NCBI GenBank assembly: GCA_964559435.1
Contig: CAZLHI010000002.1
Coordinates: 62,001 to 126,000 of the forward strand
DNA length: 64,000 nt
Direction of reading: 5' to 3'
From: Hebobacterum sp964559435
GTDB lineage: Bacteria; Armatimonadota; Hebobacteria; Hebobacterales; Hebobacteraceae
The notes beneath the pieces were generated by a model. That model worked only from the letters and a program-made list of their open reading frames with translations. It had not been told where the DNA came from and made no database searches. Below are positions 32,199 through 41,060 of this stretch, one piece after another (position 1 is the stretch's first letter; each line of letters begins with the position of its first letter). The position numbers were made by a program, and so were the translations under genes.

Positions 32199-34229
32199 CT
32201 AGTCCGACTGCTCCAGCATGCGCCGGAACTCCTCTTCCCTCAGAATCGGGACCCCCAACTGCTGAGCCTTCTCGGCCTTCGACCCCGGCGAATCGCCCGC
32301 AACCACGAAGTCAGTGCTCCTGCCTACACTTGAGGCCGCGCGGCCGCCCTGTGCCCTGACCATCGCCTCGGCCTCGGAGCGCGGGATGCTGAGCGCGCCT
32401 GTGAAGACCACGGTCTTGCCGGCGAAGGCGCCCTCCGGGGCTCTGGGCGCAGCCGCCGGGCCCTCGGCGGACACACCCGCCTTGCCGAGCTTGCGCAGCA
32501 ACTCCCTCGTCTGCTCTTGGCGGAAAAAGACGGCGACGGCCTGGGCTATCACTGGGCCGATCTCCGGCGTCTCGGCCAGCTCTTCTTCGCTCGCCGCCGC
32601 GAGCCGATCCAGAGACCCGAACTGCTCGGCCAAGACTTCTGCGACGTGTGCGCCAACATGGCGTATGCCCAGACCGGAGATGAGGCGCGCGAGCGGCGGA
32701 TCCTTCGTGGAAGCGATGGCGTCGAGGATGTTCTGTGCGAGCTTGTCACCCATCCGCTCGAGCTCGAGCAAGTCGTCCTCGGTCAGGAAGTACAAGTCGG
32801 CCGGGTCGCGTACGAGGCCCTTCGACGTCAACTGCGCGATTATCTTGGGGCCGACGCCCTCCGCGTTCAACGCGCCGCGAGAGAAGAAGTGTTCGATGCG
32901 GCCATTGATCTGGGCGGGGCAGGCGATGCCGGTGCAGCGACGGACGGCCTCGCCCTGCTCCCTGATCGCATCCGCCCCGCAGACCGGGCATTTGTCGGGC
33001 ATGACGAACTTCCGCTCTCCTCCCGCGCGCTTGCTCGTGACGACGCTCACAACCTCGGGAATCACGTCGCCGGCCTTGCGGATGACGACGGTGTCGCCAA
33101 TGCGCACGTCCTTACGGGCCACTTCGTCTTCGTTGTGGAGGGTGGCCATCTGGACGGTAGAGCCGGAGACGACGGCGGGCTCCATCATGGCCACCGGGGT
33201 CAGCGCGCCGGTGCGGCCGACCGAAACGAAGATGTCCTTGACGACCGTTGTCTGCTCTTCGGGCGGGAACTTGTAGGCTACGGCCCAGCGCGGGCTCCGA
33301 GAAACCTGGCCGAGGTGGCGCTGCATCTCCAGGGAATCGACCTTCAGGACGACGCCGTCTGTGCCATAGCTGAGTTCGACGTGCTCCTCCTGCCATTTGT
33401 CGCAGTAGGCCGCAGTTTCGTCAACGCCGTGGCAGAGCTCGCGCTGGGGACTGGTGCGGAAGCCGCCGTGCTCCAGGTAATGGAGCATCTCGCTGTGCCG
33501 CTCGAACGAGGCCCCCTCCAATGCACCGGTGCCGTACACTATGATATCGAGCCGCCGCCGCGCGGTAATGCGCGGATCGAGCTGCCGAACCGAGCCGGCA
33601 GCAGCATTGCGGGGGTTGGCGAACAGAGGCAGACCTTCGTCCTCGCGCTCCCGGTTGATGCGGGCGAACTCGCGCCAACTGAGGTACACCTCTCCCCGAA
33701 CTTCTACCATTCCCGGCGGATAATCGGACAGCATGCGGAGCGGGATGGCGCGGACCGTGCGCAGATTCTGGGTGATGTCTTCACCCGTATACCCGTCGCC
33801 TCGGGTGGCGCCTCGAACCAGCAACCCGCCCTCGTAGGTCAGAGAGACGGCCAGGCCATCCACCTTGAGTTCAGCCACGTAGTCGATCGGCTCGTCGGCA
33901 GGAAGGCCCAGATGTCGCTTCACGCGCTCGTCGAATCCGCGCAGTTCCTCCTCATCGAACGCGTTGCCCAGGCTGAGCATAGGCACGCGATGCCGGACGG
34001 TTTCGAATTCGTCGAGGGGTTCGGCCCCGACTCGCTGGGTGGGCGAGTCCGGCGTGACGAGCTCAGGATGCCTCGCTTCGAGTTCCTCGAGCTCTCGGAA
34101 GAGTTGGTCGTACTCCCCGTCGCTGATCTCGGGAGAGTCGAGGACGTAGTAGCGGTAGTTGTGGTAGTTGAGCTGGCGTCGCAGCTCCCCTGCTCGCTTG
34201 CGGGCCGATTGCGGGACTTCCTCTGCCAC
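32199..34229 (-). CDS. ligA: NAD-dependent DNA ligase
   Basis: Seals nicks in duplex DNA during replication and repair. The 676-residue protein has domain Ia (YHNYRYYVLDSPEISDGEYD for NAD binding), the adenylation domain with catalytic lysine K122 in ELKVDG, and the OB fold. The zinc finger CPVCGADAIREQGEAVRRC (completed by IACP), the helix-hairpin-helix region (LISGLGIRHVGAHVAEVLA) and a C-terminal BRCT domain (FTGALSIPRSEAEAMV) complete the full set. The GTG start has GGGAGGGC upstream. It heads the long string of genes toward lower coordinates. Confidence 0.97.
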   Translation of the reverse strand: MAEEVPQSARKRAGELRRQLNYHNYRYYVLDSPEISDGEYDQLFRELEELEARHPELVTPDSPTQRVGAEPLDEFETVRHRVPMLSLGNAFDEEELRGFDERVKRHLGLPADEPIDYVAELKVDGLAVSLTYEGGLLVRGATRGDGYTGEDITQNLRTVRAIPLRMLSDYPPGMVEVRGEVYLSWREFARINREREDEGLPLFANPRNAAAGSVRQLDPRITARRRLDIIVYGTGALEGASFERHSEMLHYLEHGGFRTSPQRELCHGVDETAAYCDKWQEEHVELSYGTDGVVLKVDSLEMQRHLGQVSRSPRWAVAYKFPPEEQTTVVKDIFVSVGRTGALTPVAMMEPAVVSGSTVQMATLHNEDEVARKDVRIGDTVVIRKAGDVIPEVVSVVTSKRAGGERKFVMPDKCPVCGADAIREQGEAVRRCTGIACPAQINGRIEHFFSRGALNAEGVGPKIIAQLTSKGLVRDPADLYFLTEDDLLELERMGDKLAQNILDAIASTKDPPLARLISGLGIRHVGAHVAEVLAEQFGSLDRLAAASEEELAETPEIGPVIAQAVAVFFRQEQTRELLRKLGKAGVSAEGPAAAPRAPEGAFAGKTVVFTGALSIPRSEAEAMVRAQGGRAASSVGRSTDFVVAGDSPGSKAEKAQQLGVPILREEEFRRMLEQSD

Positions 34230-34432
34230 GGCGCCCTCCCGGCTTCATGACCCACACCATCATGCTCCTTACGGCGCGGCGGCGCTGTTTCCTGTTCGCA
34301 GCCGGGACGACCCGGCCGTCGGCCTGGGGGGCGGGGGAGGACACAGACCCTGCGCGCACAAGAGCATGAGCGGGCGACTCCTCAGTTGCATCCCTGCTGC
34401 TGAAGCCCGACTCGCCACCGAAGGAAGCGCTG

Positions 34433-37400
34433 GTGCTGCGGAACCGGTTCTTCTGGCTGGCTGCAGTCGCGGTCGCCTGCGCGGCGGCGGCCATCCACAT
34501 TGCGCTCCACCAATGGGTCCGGCCCGCCGCCGCCCTGCGCTTGAGCGTGACCCGCCATCAGGCCGCCGAGATCGCTCACGAGTTCCTGTTGGGGGAGAGG
34601 GGCGAGCTTCCTGCTGGCTATCGCCAAGCGGTGACCTTCGACGTTCACTACTGGGACAAGGCCTATCTGGAGCAGACACTTGGCTTGCAGAGGGCCAACG
34701 ATGTCCTGCAGACCGAGGGCATGGTATACCGCTGGACCGTTCGCTGGCTCAAGCCGGGCGAGCAGAAGGAGTTCTCGGTCGAGCTGGACCCCGACGGCCG
34801 CCTGTTGAGCTACTCCCGACATCTGCCCGACGACGAGCCCGCGCCGGAGTCCTCTCGTCCCGAGCAGGTTGCCCGCGAATTCGTCCAGCGTGTCGCCGGG
34901 ATCGACGTGGGAGCCTACGATCTGCAGAACTCCTACGAAGAGCCACTGCCCAACCGCACGGACTATGGCTACACCTGGGAGAGGCCCGACCTGAAGCTGG
35001 GTGAGGCGAAGCAGCGACTGAGAGTCGCCGTGACCGGCGATGAAGTCGTCTCCTTCGGCAGATTCCTCTGGACGCCGGAGAGCTTCGGCCACCGGTTCGC
35101 AAAGGAACAGGAAAAAGGTGATCTGCTCAGCAAGATTGCCAGCACGCTCACTGCAGTCCTGGGTGTGGTTGGTCTCGTCGCCATCGTCCGGGGGCTGAAG
35201 CGCCGGACGCTTCACTGGCGGGCAAGCCTTCCGATCGCGGCCGCGCTCGCGGCCGTGAGTCTAGCGAACGAGCTGAACGCGCTGCCGCTGTCGTATGCTT
35301 ACTTCGACGTATCGCAAACTGAGTTCAGCTTCCTGCTCGACAAGCTGCTCCACGTCGCCGGCCTCCTGGTCGGCGGCTTCGTTGCGGTCGTTGGCCTCGT
35401 CGCGGCCGCGGAGTGGGTCCACCGGTCGGCATGGCCCACACGGCTCCCCATCTCCTACTGGTTCGGTCGTGCGGGAATAGGGAGCCGATCAGGGCTCCGG
35501 CGGCTCACCGTGGGATATGTGCTGGCCTTGCTGCACCTGGCCTACGTGGCCGTCTTCTACTTCGTGTCGGGACGCCATTTGGGCGCGTGGCTTCCCGCCG
35601 AGGTGCCATATGACGACCTGCACAGCACTGCAGTCCCCTGGGCCTACGCTCTCCTCATCGGCTTGGCGCCCGCCGTTTCGGAGGAGTTCATCTTCCGGGT
35701 ACTGGCCATATCATGGCTCAAGCGGCTGCTGCGGCGGCAGTGGCTGGCGATACTGATCCCCGCCATCCTCTGGGGCTTCCTGCACTGCAGCTATCCCAAC
35801 AAGCCGTTTTACGTCAGAGGCCTCGAGCTGACGATATGGGGCATCGTGCTCGGGTGGGCCTTCACTCGCTTCGGCGTGCTCCCTGGGCTGATCGCACACG
35901 CCGCGTACAACTCGATCCTGGTCGGCGAGAGCTTCCTCGCCAGTGTCTACTGGCTTCCGAAGCTCAACTTCCTCGTGCTGCTCATCATGATAGCTTCGCC
36001 GCTGGTGCTGTCGCTCTGGCTCGTGCGACGAGCCGCACGGCCCAGAGACGCGCCAGGCACGAACTGGGAGTTCGATCAGCGACTGCAGATCGACGCGCGC
36101 AAGCAGCCGAGCATCGTGCCGCTACAGGAGGCTGAGCCGGAGTGGCGTCCGCTGCCTCGGCGCTCGTGGCTGTTAGGCGCGGGGGCTCTGGCAGTTGGGG
36201 GCATACTGGCCGGCATAGCCGCTTGGCTCGAGCGAACAGAGACGCAGCACTCGTGGCACAAGCGTGAGGTGAGCGCCTGGCACGCCAACTACATCGCTCG
36301 CGGAGACGCAGTACGAATAGCTCGCGAGTCCGTCGAGGCCGACGGCGCTGAGGTCGATGACTGGGTCATGTCGGTGCAGATCCAGGAGAGAGGCATCGGC
36401 GACTACGGCAGGTCCTACCTCTCGCAGTTCCTGGCGATGGGAGACGTGGAGGCCCTCGCCGAGCGCATGGGGACGCCGGGAGTGCTCTGGGAGGTGAGTT
36501 GGCAGAAGCCTCTGGAGCGCGAGGAATGGCGGGCACGCATCCGGGCCGATGGTGAGCTCTGGGACGTCAGCCACTTCCTTCCCGAGGAAGCACTAGGGGA
36601 GAGCCTCGACCCGGCCGAGGCCCGCGCCTTGGCCGAAGAAGCGCTCCGCGATCTGGGGCTTGATCTCTCGCACTTCAGCCTCACCGGGTCGCGGCAGTAC
36701 GAGTATCCGCAGAGAACGCTCCACGTCTTCACCTGGGAGCCGACCGATCTGACGGTCGGGGAGGCGCAATTCGAGACTCTCGTCGGCGTAGACGGCGACC
36801 GCGTCAACTTCGTGCGACGTCGCATCGACGTGCCGGAGTCGTATCTCTTCGATCTTCGGCGGGACACGCCCGCCCGCGCGGTCGGGGCGGCGCTGGCGAC
36901 GGTGATGGGTATCGCGCTCTTCTTCTGGGCTGCGGCCACGTTCTTCGGCGCGGTGCGACGATACGAGGTCGACTGGCGATGGGGCTGGAGGGTTGGTGCT
37001 GCTCTCGGTGGACTCACATTGGTGATGCTCGTGCTCACGCACCAGAGGGCGTGGGAGAGCCTGTCCGCCGCAGCTTCTCCTTCCGCCCACCTCTTGGGTG
37101 CTATGGTGGGAGCGCTGGCCGCACTCCTCGTGTTCGTGGGGATGACGGCCGCGCTGCTGCCGGTCGCCACCTCCCTGTGGAAGGCTCGGCTGGCCGATGT
37201 GCCCAGCCCGCGGTTCTGGCTGCGGGCGATTGCCCGGCCGTGGCAGCACAAAGGTGTCTGGCGGGAGGCCCTGCTGGCGCAGGTTGCCGTCTGGGGGATC
37301 GCCCTGTCACCCGCCGCAGCTTATAGCATCTTCGATTCGTTGCTCTCGCGGCTTGCCCGCGGGGATGGTAACGGCGGCGCAGTTGTTGTTCTTCCCGAGT

Positions 37401-38005
37401 GGGTCATCAACTCCCCGGCGCCGCCCTGCCCTCCCGTGCCGGAGACCCTGAGGGACCTCCTGCCGCCGCTGGCCGGGGTGGTCTTCTGCGCCCTCGTCAT
37501 TCTGGGAGCCTTCCTTGCCTGGTTGACACTGCTGGCCTTCGGCAAGGCTATGTTCCGGCGGATGCGGACCGCGCTGATATGCTTCGTTATTGTCGCCGTG
37601 GGCCCGGGTGTTCTCCAGGCCTCCGACTGGCATGAGCTTCTGAGCTATCTCATGGGGGCGTTACTCGTTGCCGTGGGTATCCGACTGAGCTTCCCGCTCG
37701 TCCTGCGTTCCAATCCGCTCGTGCTGGTGGCAGGTCTTCTGGTGATTGGTCTCGCCGTGGAGGCGGAGGACTGGGCCTGGTATCCGGCGCATCGCGTGTG
37801 GGCCGTGTGCATGATGGCGGCCGCCGCTGCGCTGGTCATGTGGGCCGTCATGAGCGCGATAAGGGCCGGTATCCGGGCCCGCAGGACCGCGCGTGCAGTC
37901 CTGGTCGGTGAGCGCGGGTCAGCGCTCGCCTGCGGCGAGCCAGACTGGCCACCGGCAGACAGCAGCGAGGCCGGAGGACAGGACGAGCCGGCGGCGAGGG
38001 AATGA
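34433..38005 (+). CDS. Giant CPBP-family (Abi-like) membrane protease-like protein with duplicated architecture
   Basis: At 1190 residues it is several times longer than usual CPBP glutamic proteases (200-300). The protease core lies at about 395-500: E417-E418-xxx-R422 in SEEFIFR, H451 in WGFLHC, and H489-xxx-N493 in AHAAYN. Before it, residues about 40-225 form a soluble domain reminiscent of tandem PepSY modules (VARDEF-like helices, then VSFGRFLWTPES). A second, recognisably similar soluble domain occurs at about 605-800 (IARESVEADGAEV ... VNFVRRRIDVPES), followed by many more helices but no second protease motif. The GTG start follows AAGGAAG. CPBP proteins cleave prenylated or membrane peptides; the substrate here is unknown. 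Confidence 0.85.
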   Translation: MLRNRFFWLAAVAVACAAAAIHIALHQWVRPAAALRLSVTRHQAAEIAHEFLLGERGELPAGYRQAVTFDVHYWDKAYLEQTLGLQRANDVLQTEGMVYRWTVRWLKPGEQKEFSVELDPDGRLLSYSRHLPDDEPAPESSRPEQVAREFVQRVAGIDVGAYDLQNSYEEPLPNRTDYGYTWERPDLKLGEAKQRLRVAVTGDEVVSFGRFLWTPESFGHRFAKEQEKGDLLSKIASTLTAVLGVVGLVAIVRGLKRRTLHWRASLPIAAALAAVSLANELNALPLSYAYFDVSQTEFSFLLDKLLHVAGLLVGGFVAVVGLVAAAEWVHRSAWPTRLPISYWFGRAGIGSRSGLRRLTVGYVLALLHLAYVAVFYFVSGRHLGAWLPAEVPYDDLHSTAVPWAYALLIGLAPAVSEEFIFRVLAISWLKRLLRRQWLAILIPAILWGFLHCSYPNKPFYVRGLELTIWGIVLGWAFTRFGVLPGLIAHAAYNSILVGESFLASVYWLPKLNFLVLLIMIASPLVLSLWLVRRAARPRDAPGTNWEFDQRLQIDARKQPSIVPLQEAEPEWRPLPRRSWLLGAGALAVGGILAGIAAWLERTETQHSWHKREVSAWHANYIARGDAVRIARESVEADGAEVDDWVMSVQIQERGIGDYGRSYLSQFLAMGDVEALAERMGTPGVLWEVSWQKPLEREEWRARIRADGELWDVSHFLPEEALGESLDPAEARALAEEALRDLGLDLSHFSLTGSRQYEYPQRTLHVFTWEPTDLTVGEAQFETLVGVDGDRVNFVRRRIDVPESYLFDLRRDTPARAVGAALATVMGIALFFWAAATFFGAVRRYEVDWRWGWRVGAALGGLTLVMLVLTHQRAWESLSAAASPSAHLLGAMVGALAALLVFVGMTAALLPVATSLWKARLADVPSPRFWLRAIARPWQHKGVWREALLAQVAVWGIALSPAAAYSIFDSLLSRLARGDGNGGAVVVLPEWVINSPAPPCPPVPETLRDLLPPLAGVVFCALVILGAFLAWLTLLAFGKAMFRRMRTALICFVIVAVGPGVLQASDWHELLSYLMGALLVAVGIRLSFPLVLRSNPLVLVAGLLVIGLAVEAEDWAWYPAHRVWAVCMMAAAAALVMWAVMSAIRAGIRARRTARAVLVGERGSALACGEPDWPPADSSEAGGQDEPAARE

Positions 38006-38029
38006 GGCGGCCCGGGACGACTCCCCTCC

Positions 38030-38059
38030 TTGCCCGCCTCATGGGGCATGTGCTATGAT
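38030..38059 (+). promoter_or_regulatory. Sigma-70 promoter of the FKBP gene
   Basis: TTGCCC, an 18-base spacer and TATGAT preceded by TGC (extended -10). Transcription should begin near 38066, with AAGAGG before the ATG at 38093. Confidence 0.65.
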
Positions 38060-38092
38060 CGCTGGCGACTTTGATCTGGAAGAGGTGATTCG

Positions 38093-38644
38093 ATGTCCAC
38101 TCGGTGCCTGAGGGGCTTTGCCCTGATGCTCGTGGTATTGCTGCCGGCTCTGGGGGTCAGCTGCAAGCGGCAGGAGAAGGCCGATACGGCGGGGACTCCC
38201 GGCGAGGCGACCGAAGTGCCGGGAGCGCCGGCCGAAGCGGAGCGACGGGTAACCGACACGGACGCCTTGGAAGCCGCCCGGAAGCTCGGGACGCCGACCG
38301 ACGCGCCCGTTGTCACGACCGAATCGGGCCTGCAGTATATCGACGTGAAGGCAGGTGACGGAGTCGAGGCCAAGGCCGGCGATAACGTGTCAGTTCACTA
38401 CACGGGGTGGCTGGTGAATGGCAGCAAGTTCGATAGCTCAGTTGATCGAGGCCAGCCGTTTGTGTTCCCGCTCGGAGCTGGCAGAGTGATCAAAGGCTGG
38501 GACGAAGGCGTTGCTGGCATGAAGGTGGGGGGAGCGCGCAAGCTGATTATCCCGCCTGACCTCGGGTATGGCTCACGGGGCACGGGGCCGATCCCACCGG
38601 GCTCGACGTTGATCTTCGAGGTGGAGCTGCTCGAGGTCCGGTAG
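38093..38644 (+). CDS. FKBP-type peptidyl-prolyl cis-trans isomerase lipoprotein
   Basis: A 183-residue exported folding factor. The signal peptide ends at the lipobox GVSC (cysteine about residue 24). A low-complexity acidic linker follows, then one FKBP domain (about 75-183) with SVHYTGWLVNGSKFDSS, VIKGWDEGVAGMKVGG and PPDLGYGSRG. Catalytic-site residues Y, F, D, W and Y are present. It speeds proline isomerisation in envelope proteins. It has its own promoter and a strong terminator, so it is a single-gene unit. Confidence 0.94.
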   Translation: MSTRCLRGFALMLVVLLPALGVSCKRQEKADTAGTPGEATEVPGAPAEAERRVTDTDALEAARKLGTPTDAPVVTTESGLQYIDVKAGDGVEAKAGDNVSVHYTGWLVNGSKFDSSVDRGQPFVFPLGAGRVIKGWDEGVAGMKVGGARKLIIPPDLGYGSRGTGPIPPGSTLIFEVELLEVR

Positions 38645-38665
38645 TCTACAATGTGCGCAGACTTG

Positions 38666-38694
38666 AGCCCCCGGCCTGCCCGCCGGGGGCTTTC
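38666..38694 (+). terminator. Rho-independent terminator after the FKBP gene
   Basis: A 10-bp perfect stem (AGCCCCCGGC and GCCGGGGGCT) with a six-base loop, ending in TTT, about 20 bases after the stop. There is no T tract in the opposite direction, so it does not clearly serve the convergent helicase gene. Confidence 0.8.
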
Positions 38695-38719
38695 CCTCGC
38701 GCTGCACTGCGTATCCGGC

Positions 38720-40930
38720 TTAGCCGATCTTCTCCAGATTCGCGTACTGGGGATCGAGCCTCTTGATCCCTTGAGAGGGAAAGGCGACGGCGACGATTAC
38801 GTCTGAGCCGGTGCCTTTGACCGACACGACCATGCCCTGCCCGAAGGTCGGGTGGCGCACCTTGTCCCCCGCACGAAATGGTGCGTCCGCAACTCCGGCC
38901 TCCTCCAGTATCTGCTGGACGGCGCCGGAACGAGTGGGGTCTGCTGACTCCCACGTGATGTTGCGCGGCGCGACCGGACCCATCGGCTCGATCAGATCCT
39001 CAGGGATGTCCTGCAGGAAGCGAGAGATCATCGTGCGGGCCGTCGCGCCGTAGATGGTGCGGTACTCGGCCGAGGTCAGGAACAGGCGCTGCTTGGCGCG
39101 GGTGAGGCCGACGTAGCAGAGCCGTCGTTCTTCCTCCAGCTCCATCGGGTTGTCGCTGAAGGCCGAGCGAGCGAGGGGGAACAGCGCCTCCTCCATTCCC
39201 ACCAGAAAGACCACGGGGAATTCCAGGCCCTTGGCGGTGTGGAGGGTCATGAGTGGAACGGCCTCGACGCCTTCTTCGAGCATATCGGCGCTCGTGAGAA
39301 GGGCGACGTTCTCCAGAAAGCCGGCCACGCTCGGCTCCTCGGCACCCTCTTCGTATTCCTGCGTCGCGCTCAGCAGCTCCTGCATGTTCTCGAGGCGGCC
39401 GCGCGCCTTGACCGTGCCCTCTTGCTCCAGCGAGTGCCGATAGCCCGATTGCTCGATGACGGCCTCCGTGATCTTGGAGACGGACGAGTCCTGCGGCATC
39501 TTGCGGATATTCTCAATGATGCGGACGAACCTCAGCACGGCTTCCTGCGCGCGAGGGGTCAGCTCCGGTATGCCCTCAGCATGACGGGCAGCCTCCAACA
39601 GGGACATGCCGCGCTCGAAAGCGGTCTGTTCGAGACGGGCGAGCGTCCTGTCGCCGATGCCGCGGGTCGGCTTGTTGATGATGCGTTTCGCGCTCACCGA
39701 GTCAGCCGGATTGTGCAGGAGACGCAAGTAAGCGAGTATGTCCTTGACTTCTTCGCGGTCGTAGAACCGGAGTCCGCCGACGATTCGGTACGGGATGCCG
39801 CGGCTGAGGAAGACCTTCTCGAAGACACGGGACTGGGCATTCACGCGGTAGAGCACTGCGAAGTCGCGATGGGTCCGCTCCTCGTGCTCCATAAGATGCT
39901 CGACGGTGTCCGCAACAAAGGCGGCCTCCGCGTGCTCGTCCGCGGCGCGGTGGGTGACGATCTTCTCGCCCTCCTCGACCTGTGTCCAGAGGCGCTTCTC
40001 ACGCCGGGTCTGATTCTGGCGTATCACCTCCCAGGCGGCGCGCAGAACGTTGCCGGTCGACCGGTAGTTCTGCTCGAGCTTGATCACCTTTGCGTCGGGA
40101 TAATCCTTATCGAAGCGCATGATGATCCGCATGTCGGCCCCGCGCCAACCGTAGATAGCTTGGTCGTCATCGCCGACGACACAGAGGTTGCGGCGCTTGG
40201 CGGCCAGCTGCACGACGAAGCGATACTGGGCGAAGTTGATGTCCTGATACTCGTCGACGAGGATGTGATGGAAGCGGTCCTGATAGCGCGCCAGGACTTC
40301 GGGATTGCGCTCGAAGAGCCACACCACGTAGGCGATCAGGTCATCGAAGTCGCAGGCGTGGTTGTCGGCCAAGCGCTTCTGATAGAGCGTGTATGTGCGC
40401 GCGACGATCTCATCGTAGGGCCTGCCGCCGCGCCAGTTGAAGTAGTCGCGGGGCCGGATGAGCTCGTTCTTTGCGTTGCTTATCTCATGGAGGATGCGAG
40501 ATGGGACGAACTGCTCTGGATTCAGGTCCAGATCCCTCAGGCAGTCCTTCATGAGGGCCGACTGATCTGACTCATCGAATACCACGAAATCCGACGGCAC
40601 GCCGACGGCCCCCCCATCCTGACGCAGGATGCGGGCGCAGATCGAGTGGAAGGTGCCGACCCACAGGTCCCAGTGTTGCCGTCGCAGCAGCCGCCGCAGC
40701 CGCCCCTTCATCTCTCCGGCGGCCTTGTTGGTGAAGGTAGCCGCGAGTATGTTGTACGGCGCCACGCCGCGCTCTTGGATCAGATAAGCGGCGCGGTGGG
40801 TGAGCACGCGGGTCTTGCCACTGCCGGCGCCCGCGAAGATCAGGAGAGGGCCGCCCTGGTGTAGAACGGCCTCTCTCTGTTGTTCGTTGAGTCTCGCCAG
40901 AACGGGGGAAGTGGCTTCTCTCGGCATCAT
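38720..40930 (-). CDS. pcrA: UvrD/PcrA-type ATP-dependent DNA helicase
   Basis: Superfamily 1A 3'-5' helicase of repair and replication restart. The 736-residue protein begins with ARLNEQQREAV (Q motif) and has AGAGSGKT (Walker A), LVDEYQDINFAQY, QNYRSTGNVL, GGLRFYDREEVKDILAYLRL, LHTAKGLEFPVVFLVGMEE and EERRLCYVGLTRA. A C-terminal Tudor-like tail (GDKVRHPTFGQGMVVSV) follows, as in PcrA. The frame is open to 41431, but the promoter at 40975-41004 and the family's N-terminus place the start at the MMPRE pair of ATGs. Confidence 0.95.
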   Translation of the reverse strand: MMPREATSPVLARLNEQQREAVLHQGGPLLIFAGAGSGKTRVLTHRAAYLIQERGVAPYNILAATFTNKAAGEMKGRLRRLLRRQHWDLWVGTFHSICARILRQDGGAVGVPSDFVVFDESDQSALMKDCLRDLDLNPEQFVPSRILHEISNAKNELIRPRDYFNWRGGRPYDEIVARTYTLYQKRLADNHACDFDDLIAYVVWLFERNPEVLARYQDRFHHILVDEYQDINFAQYRFVVQLAAKRRNLCVVGDDDQAIYGWRGADMRIIMRFDKDYPDAKVIKLEQNYRSTGNVLRAAWEVIRQNQTRREKRLWTQVEEGEKIVTHRAADEHAEAAFVADTVEHLMEHEERTHRDFAVLYRVNAQSRVFEKVFLSRGIPYRIVGGLRFYDREEVKDILAYLRLLHNPADSVSAKRIINKPTRGIGDRTLARLEQTAFERGMSLLEAARHAEGIPELTPRAQEAVLRFVRIIENIRKMPQDSSVSKITEAVIEQSGYRHSLEQEGTVKARGRLENMQELLSATQEYEEGAEEPSVAGFLENVALLTSADMLEEGVEAVPLMTLHTAKGLEFPVVFLVGMEEALFPLARSAFSDNPMELEEERRLCYVGLTRAKQRLFLTSAEYRTIYGATARTMISRFLQDIPEDLIEPMGPVAPRNITWESADPTRSGAVQQILEEAGVADAPFRAGDKVRHPTFGQGMVVSVKGTGSDVIVAVAFPSQGIKRLDPQYANLEKIG

Positions 40931-40974
40931 GACATAGATCAGGGAGTTGTGGGTGCCGGATATCTCTCCAAGCC

Positions 40975-41004
40975 ATTCTAGCATAGCATGCGGCCGGCCG
41001 TCAC
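40975..41004 (-). promoter_or_regulatory. Probable promoter of the helicase gene
   Basis: On the minus strand GTGACG, an 18-base spacer and TAGAAT, preceded by TATGC. The -10 is good and the -35 is weak. It supports the helicase start at 40930. Confidence 0.45.
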
Positions 41005-41060
41005 TTTCTGCTGATGAGCGGAGCGCGACTGTGGAATCAACTCGCGGGAGGGCTCGGGGG

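Noticed and set aside
32517..34250. 577-residue plus-strand frame opposite ligA
   Set aside because: Antisense of a complete, well-conserved DNA ligase; no recognisable domain.
39239..40570. 443-residue plus-strand frame opposite the helicase gene
   Set aside because: Antisense shadow with no motif; the helicase motifs are intact on the minus strand.
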